Under the pieces are notes generated by a model. It saw nothing but the letters and a program-made list of their open reading frames with translations, was not told the DNA's origin and made no database searches. This document shows, one piece after another, positions 43,412 to 50,617 of a DNA stretch of 64,000 bases (position 1 is the stretch's first letter; every line of letters begins with the position of its first letter). Source of the DNA: Chitinophaga hostae. Its GTDB lineage: Bacteria; Bacteroidota; Bacteroidia; Chitinophagales; Chitinophagaceae. The position numbers and the translations under genes are program-made. Location of the stretch: the NCBI RefSeq assembly GCF_018224885.1, contig NZ_JAGTXB010000022.1:1-64000 (forward strand). Reading direction: 5' to 3'.

Positions 43412-43444
43412 CAAAATCCACCTTTGTAAAAAAGGTGGATTTTG
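43412..43444. promoter_or_regulatory. Perfect hairpin between YCII and sigma genes
   Basis: CAAAATCCACCTTT (43412-43425) and its exact complement (43431-43444), loop 5 nt. It lies in the 60-nt gap between the YCII-domain gene and the ECF42 gene. No T run follows, so a processing or attenuating stem, or a repressor site, is possible. Confidence 0.55.
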
Positions 43445-43462
43445 TGTGATGATAATAAGTAA

Positions 43463-43798
43463 TTATAAAATAGCCCTGATCTCAACGCTGCCGTTGGCAT
43501 CCAGCGCAGGACAGCCATGAGCCAGCGTTGTAGCATCTTCCAGGCTGTCGGCTTTCACGATGAGAAAACTGCCGAGTCGCTCCCGGATTTCCACGAATGG
43601 ACCGTCTGTTACCACTCCACCTGCTTTCAGTACTTTACCATCGGTGTCCAAACGGCGGCCGTGAGCGGAAACCTTTCCCTGCGCAGCGATGCCTCCCACC
43701 CAATCCTGCCATTTTTTAGCAATGGTTTTCATTTCATCCGGTGTGGCGTTACTGTAGTCGTAGCTTGGCTGACGGAATATTAACATGAACTCTTTCAT
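43463..43798 (-). CDS. YCII/DGPF domain protein
   Basis: 111-aa YCII-type (DGPF) protein: MKEFMLIFRQPSYDYSNATPDEMKTIAKKWQDWVGGIAAQGK, then TDGPFVEIRERLGSFLIVKADSLEDATTLAHGCPALDANGSVEIRAI. The GPF core and the terminal EIR pattern are family hallmarks. Function unknown; such genes neighbour ECF42 sigma factors in many genomes and are considered their likely targets or partners. Confidence 0.9.
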   Translation of the reverse strand: MKEFMLIFRQPSYDYSNATPDEMKTIAKKWQDWVGGIAAQGKVSAHGRRLDTDGKVLKAGGVVTDGPFVEIRERLGSFLIVKADSLEDATTLAHGCPALDANGSVEIRAIL

Positions 43799-43856
43799 CT
43801 TGATGTTGATTTAAATAAGTGAATGAATGTACGAATTTGGTCAATTGTAAGAAATA

Positions 43857-44321
43857 TTAATTTGCCTGTGTTGCAAACATACCAGGTTTATAACCGCCGG
43901 CCACAGGCAGGAATGCTGCATTTAAACGGTTGTAGCTGTTGATGGCGATAGTGGCCACTGTCAGATCTACCAGCTCTTCTTCAGAAAATACCTGGCGTGC
44001 TGCGGCATAAATTTCATCCGGAACATGCGCCTTTGTTACCGCTTCTGCCCAGGCGAATGCAGCCCGTTCACGTGCTGTATAAACAGGCGAGTCTTTCCAG
44101 GCATTCAGCATATAAAGACGTTGCTCCGTTTCCCCGATGGCGCGGAGATCCTTGGAATGCATATCGAGGCAGTAAGCACAACCATTAATTTGTGATACCC
44201 TGAAATAGATCAGGTGTAAAAGCGGTTGTTCAATAATTGATTTGGAGAGGTAAGCACCTAAACCATTTAATGCTCTGAACGCATTAGCACCTTTTTCTAC
44301 ATAGTTAATTCTTTGTTCCAT
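43857..44321 (-). CDS. AhpD-like carboxymuconolactone decarboxylase family protein
   Basis: 154-aa AhpD-like helical protein. The redox site is in RVSQINGCAYCLDMHSKDL: a CxxC followed by His, the classic CMD/AhpD alkylhydroperoxidase signature. This predicts a thiol peroxidase-type activity. It lies upstream of the YCII gene on the same strand (58-nt gap), so a CMD-YCII-sigma operon is plausible. Confidence 0.9.
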   Translation of the reverse strand: MEQRINYVEKGANAFRALNGLGAYLSKSIIEQPLLHLIYFRVSQINGCAYCLDMHSKDLRAIGETEQRLYMLNAWKDSPVYTARERAAFAWAEAVTKAHVPDEIYAAARQVFSEEELVDLTVATIAINSYNRLNAAFLPVAGGYKPGMFATQAN

Positions 44322-44655
44322 GATTCTTTTTATTTAAGATTGAATGTTTGTGTTTATACTTCAATAATGACTGACCTTTTCCCAATTGGACATCTCCGGA
44401 AGAAAAATTTCTAAAAAAATCATTTTTTTTATCGCTGATATAATACAGTGGCGGGTTTTGGGAGGAAAAATAATCTGTTTTTTTCGGGGCCCAGGGGTGG
44501 AAAGGCATCAATTTGACCGCCGTAACACGCAATAATCTGCACTAAATTCGTACCTTCTGGTAAGTTATACTCCTAAACCATCAGGCCGGCACTCCTCATG
44601 ATACCCATATTATGACCAACAATTATTATATAAATTCTTCAAAAACAATTTAACC
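44322..44655. other. Divergent intergenic region
   Basis: 334 bp between the CMD gene (-) and the F420-reductase-like gene (+). It has a TAAATTCG box (44543-44550) followed by TAC, a one-mismatch variant of the -7 box. No convincing ORF or RNA. Confidence 0.35.
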
Positions 44656-45303
44656 ATGAAAATTGGTGTTATTGGTTCCGGCGAAGTAGGACAAACGCTG
44701 GGGACCGCATTCTTAGCCGAAGGACACGATGTAATGCTGGGTACCCGCAACCCTGCCAAAGAAGAGGTACAAACCTGGAAAAATGAAAATCCAAAAGGCC
44801 AAACGGGGACTTTCGATGCTGCTGCACAATTTGGTGAGCTGCTGATCCTCTGCGTAGCTGGCAGCGCTGCCGAGTCGGCCGTGCAACAGGCCGGAGTGGC
44901 CAATTTCGCCGGTAAGACCGTCATTGATACTACCAATCCTATTGCCGGCGGACCACCGGAAAACGGGGTGCTGAAATTTTTTACAGCGCAAAACAGCTCC
45001 CTCATGGAAAAGATCCAGGCCCTCCTCCCGGATGCCAGCGTGGTAAAAGCCTTTAACAGCGTGGGGAGTATGCAGATGTATAAGCCACAATTGTCCGGTG
45101 GCCTGCCTACCATGTTTATTTGCGGTAATGATACCGCTGCCAAAACAACCGTAACGGGTATACTAACGGATTTTGGCTGGGAAACGGAGGACATGGGCGT
45201 TGCCGCTGCTGCCCAGGCCATAGAACCCCTTTGTATATTATGGTGTATACCCGGCTTTTTGCGGAACAGCTGGAACCATGCGTTTAAATTATTGAAGCCG
45301 TAG
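44656..45303 (+). CDS. F420-type NADP oxidoreductase-like protein
   Basis: 215-aa NADP-binding protein. The N-terminal Rossmann motif is KIGVIGSGEVGQTLGTAFLAEGHDVMLGTRNPAKEE; GTRNP binds the NADP 2'-phosphate. The later part has KTVIDTTNPI, VVKAFNSVGSMQM and TMFICGNDTAAK, typical of the F420-dependent NADP reductase (FNO)-like family. In Bacteroidota such proteins usually do not use F420; the substrate is unknown. It is a single gene, with the next start 84 nt downstream. Confidence 0.85.
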   Translation: MKIGVIGSGEVGQTLGTAFLAEGHDVMLGTRNPAKEEVQTWKNENPKGQTGTFDAAAQFGELLILCVAGSAAESAVQQAGVANFAGKTVIDTTNPIAGGPPENGVLKFFTAQNSSLMEKIQALLPDASVVKAFNSVGSMQMYKPQLSGGLPTMFICGNDTAAKTTVTGILTDFGWETEDMGVAAAAQAIEPLCILWCIPGFLRNSWNHAFKLLKP

Positions 45304-45361
45304 GAGTGGGGGGTATTCATGTGTTTTTTAGGGAGAAATTTTATTTTAACAGGCATCAAAG

Positions 45362-45369
45362 TATATTTG
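45362..45369 (+). promoter_or_regulatory. -7 promoter box (TATATTTG)
   Basis: Exact TAnnTTTG match 18 nt before the ATG at 45388. It lies inside the longer open frame and so supports the shorter start. Confidence 0.55.
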
Positions 45370-45387
45370 GCGTCTGAAATCAGGCCT

Positions 45388-45996
45388 ATGCCCAATTCCC
45401 ATCAATACACCGATGCCGCAGACTATATTAACCGGTTGAAGTTTGATTATATAGATACCTATTCCTTGCAACGTGGTACTGTTTATGAGAATCAGTACAA
45501 ACAACAGAGCGAAATGTATATGCGGTTAAGAACATGGAAAGAAAGGGGCAGGAGGCTGTCCCCCGGTGAGGAAGAAACCTATCAGCGGCTTATTCCCCAC
45601 GTAGGTTGTACACAATATCTTATAAATGACAATGGAGAGTTTCATTCTTCCAGTAACAGAACAAATAGCTTCCGGCACGATGATCAAAAGGTAGATTTGC
45701 TGAAACGAATTTTAAGAACAGCGGTAATAGAAGAACCACACTTTCTTTGTGCTCCAATTTATCGTGACGGGATTGTTTTTTATGATGCCACTGGTAAAAT
45801 GGTATCCTCTCTGAACGTTTGCCTTGAGTGCATGTACATGGAAACTGCCGCGTTTCAGCATATTAGAGGGGATTATGAGACATATGACCTGCTAAAGAGA
45901 TTTTTTATTAACATCGGACATGAGGTAGAAAACCCTGGTTATTTTATCATGGATGAAATCAATAAACAACGGGCAAAGAATAATAAGCAGAGATAA
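45388..45996 (+). CDS. Unknown protein next to an ADP-ribosylglycohydrolase
   Basis: 202 aa from 45388 (MPNSHQYTDAADYINRL); the frame is open from 45319, but a promoter box falls inside that part. No signal peptide or TM helix. Conserved-looking elements are LLKRILRTAVIEEPHFLCAP, DGIVFYDATGKMVSSLNVCLECMYME (Cys pair) and DYETYDLLKRFFINIGHEVENPG. I do not know the family, although the LNVCLECMYM...YDLLKRFF pattern is familiar from uncharacterised Bacteroidota proteins. It ends 30 nt before the ADP-ribosylglycohydrolase gene, so the two probably form an operon. Confidence 0.7.
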   Translation: MPNSHQYTDAADYINRLKFDYIDTYSLQRGTVYENQYKQQSEMYMRLRTWKERGRRLSPGEEETYQRLIPHVGCTQYLINDNGEFHSSSNRTNSFRHDDQKVDLLKRILRTAVIEEPHFLCAPIYRDGIVFYDATGKMVSSLNVCLECMYMETAAFQHIRGDYETYDLLKRFFINIGHEVENPGYFIMDEINKQRAKNNKQR

Positions 45997-46026
45997 TCTG
46001 CCTGTACAACTTTTTATCCAGCTTAT

Positions 46027-46935
46027 ATGACACATATCGATCGGATTCAGTCCGCAAGAGAATCACTGTTGGGTTTATCCATTGGCGATGCTTTTGGCGA
46101 AACATTTTTTGGTAAAGAAGAGGTGATTGCCGACCGGATCAGCAGCCGGCAAATACAGGAAGGCGAGTGGCTTTTCACAGATGATACAGTGATGGGGATT
46201 GGCATCTATAATATTTTATCGGAGTATGGAGAAGTAAACCAGGATCAACTGGCCCGGGTATTTGCGGAGAATTACCGGCTCGATGATTACAGAGGCTACG
46301 GTGGTACGGCTCATGCCATTCTAAAGGCAATAGGTGCAGGTAGGCATTGGGAGGAGGTGAGCAGCAGTGTATTTGATGGCATGGGTTCTATGGGCAATGG
46401 TGCGGCAATGCGCTCTGGTCCCATTGGTGCCTACTTCAGGGACAATGTGGAAAAGATCAAAGAACAGGCCTCCCTGGCGGCAGCGGTGACACATTTTCAC
46501 CCCGAAGCAATGGCAGGTGCAGTTGCGGTAGCCCTGGCAGCCGCATTTTGTGCGAATACACCGGCAGTATCCGCTGCATCGTTTTTTGATTTCATTGTTG
46601 GCCACACGCCGGAAAGCGACGTAAAGTACAAGATAAGGAAAGCCGCTACGCTGCCGGTAAATTATGATATACGGACAATCGTTTCCGTTCTTGGTAACGG
46701 TATGCAGCTAACTGCGCAGGACACGGTGCCTTTTGCCTTGTGGTGTGCGGCCCATCATACCGCCAATTTTGAAGCAGCATTATGGAAAGCTGTCAGTGGT
46801 CTTGGCGACCGCGATACAATTGCCGCTATCGTTGGAAGCATAGTTGTGTTGTCTGCCCCCAAGCATACCATTCCGGTACAATGGATCATGCAGACAGAAA
46901 AATTTGATCAAAGCCCTTTTTTCCCCGTCTTTTGA
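46027..46935 (+). CDS. ADP-ribosylglycohydrolase family protein
   Basis: 302-aa ADP-ribosylhydrolase (DraG/ARH fold), which removes ADP-ribose from proteins or nucleic acids. The metal-binding segments are there: SIGDAFGETFFG, TDDTVMGIGIYN, FDGMGSMGNGAAMRSGPIGAY and GDRDTIAAIVGSIV (the terminal DxDT with Arg in the middle). Length is normal. Pairing with an unknown gene 30 nt upstream suggests a small ADP-ribosylation module (inference). Confidence 0.88.
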   Translation: MTHIDRIQSARESLLGLSIGDAFGETFFGKEEVIADRISSRQIQEGEWLFTDDTVMGIGIYNILSEYGEVNQDQLARVFAENYRLDDYRGYGGTAHAILKAIGAGRHWEEVSSSVFDGMGSMGNGAAMRSGPIGAYFRDNVEKIKEQASLAAAVTHFHPEAMAGAVAVALAAAFCANTPAVSAASFFDFIVGHTPESDVKYKIRKAATLPVNYDIRTIVSVLGNGMQLTAQDTVPFALWCAAHHTANFEAALWKAVSGLGDRDTIAAIVGSIVVLSAPKHTIPVQWIMQTEKFDQSPFFPVF

Positions 46936-46989
46936 TCACCGGAATCCGTCCATACGTCAAATATCTTTTTACATACCTCCCGCTACCGG

Positions 46990-46997
46990 TAGGTTTG
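46990..46997 (+). promoter_or_regulatory. -7 promoter box (TAGGTTTG)
   Basis: Exact TAnnTTTG match 16 nt before the acyltransferase gene. Confidence 0.55.
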
Positions 46998-47013
46998 TGA
47001 AAAAATATATTGT

Positions 47014-48237
47014 ATGCAACCACAATTACCCGCCCGTCAGGCTTATCTGGATTGGTTAAGGATTTTCGCTATCATCGGTGTATTGTTTTTTCATTCCGCC
47101 ATGCCCTATGTGGCCGAGTGGTCCTGGCATATAAAAAATAAGGAAACCAGCCATGCGTTACTGGAGTTCAATGATTTTGCCCATCGTTTCCGGATGCCCC
47201 TGTTGTTCTTTATTTCAGGTACGGTGAGCTATTATATGCTGCAGCGCAGAAGTGGTGGCGGTTTTATTGGCCTCCGCGTCAGGCGGTTGTTGGTGCCGCT
47301 GTTACTGGGCATCCTGGTAATTGTGCCGCCACAGGTATATATGGAGCGCTTAACGCAAGGATTTAAAGGTAATTTCTGGAGCTTCTACCAGCACATGTTT
47401 ACTACAGGCGCTTACCCCAAAGGTAATCTCAGCTGGCATCATCTCTGGTTTATCTGTTACCTGCTGGTATATGATATCGTTTTTGCTCCTTTCTTTGTAT
47501 GGCTCATTTCTCCCAGGGGAAAGGCTTTTATCGGGAAAATGAACTGGATGGCCAAAGGGAAATGGATTTATCTGCTCATGATACCGGGTGTGCTGGTCTA
47601 TACTTTTATGGCACTTAAGTTCCCGGAAACGAACGACCTGGTACACGACTATGCTTATCTTCCCTATTGGCTGTTTTATGTGCTGGCGGGTTTTATCTGC
47701 ATAGCCAATCCCGCCTTTATGGACAGCCTGGAACGCAATCGCCGAACTTCACTGATGATTGCTTTTGCCAGCATATTGTTCATTAACTACCTGCGCTGGA
47801 ATAAACTGGAGCCATGGATGGTGTACACCGACTTCAAACTGGCGCCGGCAACTTACCTTTTTATGGCCATTTCCGCTATCTGCGCCTGGATGTGGGTGTT
47901 GGCAATTGTTGGATATGGAAAGAAATATCTTAATAAACAAAGCCCGGTGTTGTCATATATCAATGAAGCCGTATATCCCTTTTACATTTTACATCAGACG
48001 GTGATTGTGCTGATCACTTATTACCTTGTGCAAACAGGGGATGGCGTTGGATTACTGTATTCATTTACGGTAGTAGTCACCTTTATGATCAGCATGGGTA
48101 TTTTTCACCTGTTTATCCGGCCCTTTGGTGCTATGCGCTTTCTTTTTGGGATGAGATCCCGGCAACCGGCGGTAAAACAGCCGGCAGCAGAAGACGTCCT
48201 GCCATTGATGACCTCACCTCAGCCCGCAACCGCATAA
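47014..48237 (+). CDS. Acyltransferase 3 family membrane protein
   Basis: 407-aa integral-membrane O-acyltransferase. The N-terminal YLDWLRIFAIIGVLFFHSAMPY carries the catalytic His-region typical of acyltransferase 3/OpgC-like enzymes; about ten hydrophobic helices follow, including LLVPLLLGILVIVPPQVYME and VLAIVGYGKKYLN. It may modify a cell-surface glycan. It precedes the LytS/LytTR genes by 25 nt, so the three could be co-transcribed and this enzyme regulated with them. Confidence 0.88.
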   Translation: MQPQLPARQAYLDWLRIFAIIGVLFFHSAMPYVAEWSWHIKNKETSHALLEFNDFAHRFRMPLLFFISGTVSYYMLQRRSGGGFIGLRVRRLLVPLLLGILVIVPPQVYMERLTQGFKGNFWSFYQHMFTTGAYPKGNLSWHHLWFICYLLVYDIVFAPFFVWLISPRGKAFIGKMNWMAKGKWIYLLMIPGVLVYTFMALKFPETNDLVHDYAYLPYWLFYVLAGFICIANPAFMDSLERNRRTSLMIAFASILFINYLRWNKLEPWMVYTDFKLAPATYLFMAISAICAWMWVLAIVGYGKKYLNKQSPVLSYINEAVYPFYILHQTVIVLITYYLVQTGDGVGLLYSFTVVVTFMISMGIFHLFIRPFGAMRFLFGMRSRQPAVKQPAAEDVLPLMTSPQPATA

Positions 48238-48262
48238 TTAATTGTAACTTCCGTTAATTATT

Positions 48263-49288
48263 ATGAAGATATTCTGGAAATATATTTTCCCCGGACTATA
48301 TGGTTTGCTGGTGTATTACACCATACGTTTGTTGGCCGACAGCTCCAGCGGTCTGCGGTTCTGGCACCGGTCACTGGGGTTGAATACGGTTGAGGCAGCC
48401 TGCAGCGCCATCATGGGCTATGCTTTTATGTGGATATTCGATAAGTTGTTTCGCTATTTTGACGAAAAACAGCCGGTTGATTTTTCTTATAAAAGAATAG
48501 CTTCTGAACTGGGCTACGTTTTCGTGATAAATTTCCTCATCCAGAACCTGACCATGCTGCCCATGGCCGCTTTCACCGACGACGGTCTGCAGTGGTTTGA
48601 TGCTGTGGATATCAATGTAATTCCGCTGTTATATGCCCTGATCTACTATGGCGTAAGGCGCAGCCATCTTTTTTTACAGGCATATGTGCAGAACAGGCTG
48701 CAATTGGAAAAAATCACAAACGATAAACTGCAGACGGAACTGAAGTTCCTTCGTGCGCAGTATCATCCGCATTTTTTATTTAATGCACTCAATACGATTT
48801 ATTTCCAGATGGATGAAGATACACAGGCTGCCAAAAAAACAGTAGAGCGCTTTTCGGAATTGCTGCGTTACCAGTTATACGACCAGCAACAAACAGTAAG
48901 TATCCGCACCGAAATACAGTATCTGCAGAACTTCATCGAATTGCAAAAGATAAGATCTTCCCAAAAATTGCAATTAACCGTTGTTTTCGACAAGCAGCTG
49001 CACAACGAACAGGTATACCCCTTACTTTTTTTGCCATTGGTGGAAAACGCCTTTAAATATGTGGGCGGCAGCTTTTATATTCGTATGCAGATGAGTAGGG
49101 TGGGGAACGAGCTGTCTTTCATCGTTGAAAATGCAATACCCGATAAAACACGTTTTGCCCGTAACGGCGGTATTGGATTAGATAACCTGAAACGACGACT
49201 GGAACTATTATACCCGGGAATGCACACCCTGACCACCGAAACAAAAGAAGATAGTTTTTCAGCAGCATTAAAACTAACATTCAACTAA
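48263..49288 (+). CDS. LytS/YehU-type sensor histidine kinase
   Basis: 341-aa membrane histidine kinase. Four hydrophobic segments in the first ~135 residues form the sensor. The H-box is LRAQYHPHFLFNALNTIYFQ (phospho-His in YHPHFLFN), and the ATP-binding domain has LLFLPLVENAFKYVGG and GGIGLDNLKRRLELLYPG. It phosphorylates the response regulator whose ATG overlaps its stop by one base (TAATG at 49286). Confidence 0.92.
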   Translation: MKIFWKYIFPGLYGLLVYYTIRLLADSSSGLRFWHRSLGLNTVEAACSAIMGYAFMWIFDKLFRYFDEKQPVDFSYKRIASELGYVFVINFLIQNLTMLPMAAFTDDGLQWFDAVDINVIPLLYALIYYGVRRSHLFLQAYVQNRLQLEKITNDKLQTELKFLRAQYHPHFLFNALNTIYFQMDEDTQAAKKTVERFSELLRYQLYDQQQTVSIRTEIQYLQNFIELQKIRSSQKLQLTVVFDKQLHNEQVYPLLFLPLVENAFKYVGGSFYIRMQMSRVGNELSFIVENAIPDKTRFARNGGIGLDNLKRRLELLYPGMHTLTTETKEDSFSAALKLTFN

Positions 49289-49998
49289 TGGAGCATCTGA
49301 CCATACAATGCGTCATTACAGACGATGAGCCTCTGGCAGGCAAAGGACTAAAGGGATACGCAGATAAAATCGGCTTCCTGGAAGTGATAGCTGTTTGTGA
49401 AGACGCCATAGAACTGAATACCATACTGAAGCAACAGCCTGTCGACCTGTTGTTCCTGGACATCGAAATGCCTTATATGACAGGCATCGAGTTCCTGAAA
49501 AGCTATCCTAACCCACCCAAAGTGATCTTTACTACAGCCTATGAACAGTATGCCATTCAAGGATTTGAACTCGATGTACTGGATTACCTGGTAAAACCGG
49601 TTTCCTTTGAACGCTTCCTCAAAGCAGCCAATAAAGCCTATGACTATTTTTCTACCCGGCAACCCGGTGAGCAACCATATATTTTTATTAAAACAGACAG
49701 CAAACTGGAAAAGGTGCTCTTCAATGATATCCTGTTTGCCGAGGCACAGGGTAACTATGTAACCTTCTATACCGCAGACCGGAAAATTATGACCCACGCT
49801 ACACTGAAATCCGTACAGGAAAAACTACCACCCCGGCAGTTTTTACAGCCGCATAAATCTTACCTGGTTAACATCAACCAAATCAGCGCCATTGAAGGAA
49901 ATATGCTGCATGTGGGCAAACAGGACGTGCCTATCAGTAAGTATCAGAAAGAGGAAGTGCTGGAGCGGATATTGAATAATAAGCTGTTGAAGAAGTAG
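49288..49998 (+). CDS. LytTR-type response regulator
   Basis: 236-aa response regulator. The receiver domain has CVITDDEPLAGKGL and the phospho-acceptor Asp in LLFLDIEMPYMTG, Thr in FTTAYEQYA, and Lys in DYLVKPVSFERF. The C-terminal LytTR DNA-binding domain (IFIKTDSKLEKVLFNDILFAEAQGNYVTFYTADRK) ends with FLQPHKSYLVNINQISAI. It overlaps the kinase gene by one base. Targets are unknown; the acyltransferase upstream is a candidate. Confidence 0.93.
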   Translation: MEHLTIQCVITDDEPLAGKGLKGYADKIGFLEVIAVCEDAIELNTILKQQPVDLLFLDIEMPYMTGIEFLKSYPNPPKVIFTTAYEQYAIQGFELDVLDYLVKPVSFERFLKAANKAYDYFSTRQPGEQPYIFIKTDSKLEKVLFNDILFAEAQGNYVTFYTADRKIMTHATLKSVQEKLPPRQFLQPHKSYLVNINQISAIEGNMLHVGKQDVPISKYQKEEVLERILNNKLLKK

Positions 49999-50372
49999 TG
50001 AAACTTATGGCAGATGAAGAAAGCATTTGATAGCAGGCATCAGCTTGCCTGAGAGGAAATGAAGAGGTACCGGTGAATAGAGAGGCACGTCTTCTGGTAA
50101 TTTAGAGGTATCCATGCTCAATGCGCCTGATAAGAAATCTTCTATTTGAAGTTGGTTATTGAGAAAACGTGCAAACCGGGTACTCATTGAAAAACATTTT
50201 GTGCTTGCATAGTCTCATAAGTCACTTGGAAACCGGATGAGATATGATAAAGGCTGCAAAACTAACACGTTTTATAAACCGTGGTGTTAAGCATAGGTTA
50301 AACAGATAAAATAGAAAATCTGTTAAAGGTGATAGGAACTATAATAACCTGCACCGCCATCTGATAATTATA

Positions 50373-50390
50373 CTCAAATCCGGATTTGAG
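50373..50390. promoter_or_regulatory. Perfect 18-bp palindrome CTCAAATCCGGATTTGAG
   Basis: Both halves are exact complements with no spacer, so the site is better suited to a dimeric DNA-binding protein than to an RNA hairpin. It lies 43 nt before the GAGTCACCC element and 227 nt before susC 2. Confidence 0.5.
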
Positions 50391-50433
50391 CAGCCTGGCG
50401 CTTTCGATCAGTCAGGTTTTGCTCCCGCTAAGA

Positions 50434-50480
50434 ATTTTTTTCCCCCGAGTCACCCTTTTTTATTTCCCGCCTGTCGTATA
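50434..50480 (+). promoter_or_regulatory. GAGTCACCC-CTGTC element before susC 2
   Basis: A T run, then GAGTCACCCTTTTTT (50447-50461), 9 nt, CTGTC (50471-50475) and GTATAAC. The same 15-nt block and the same 9-nt spacing to CTGTC occur in the minus-strand element at 63850-63888, at a sigma/fecR junction. Here no sigma or fecR gene is present. The block spacing (about 15-16 nt) would fit an ECF promoter; an RNA element is the alternative. The distance to the susC start is about 140 nt. Confidence 0.55.
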
Positions 50481-50617
50481 ACCGTAATTCATCTGAAACC
50501 AATCATGAAGTAATACAAAATCGACTAGAATCAAGTAGTGGGCCCACTATAACAACAAAAGACTAAACCTGACCAGCTCCTGACCACAGGGTGGAGTTAA
50601 AATAATTCTATAACAAT

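Larger units (their letters stand above)
49999..50617. other. Long leader/intergenic region before susC 2
   Basis: 619 bp with no convincing gene. It holds a perfect palindrome (50373-50390) and a copy of the sigma/FecR junction element (50434-50480). The rest is A/T-rich. A 60-codon minus-strand frame at 50005-50187 was considered and not accepted. Confidence 0.5.

Noticed and set aside
44305-44532. 75-codon minus-strand frame upstream of the AhpD-like gene
   Set aside because: It overlaps the start of the AhpD-like gene in another frame, its composition is low-complexity, and it has no domain.
44610-45395. 261-codon minus-strand frame
   Set aside because: It is entirely antisense to the F420-reductase-like gene, which has clear motifs. 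The antisense translation has no family signal.
50005-50187. 60-codon minus-strand frame (MSTRFARFLNNQ...)
   Set aside because: No promoter box or homology is recognised, and it overlaps nothing functional. Possible but unsupported.
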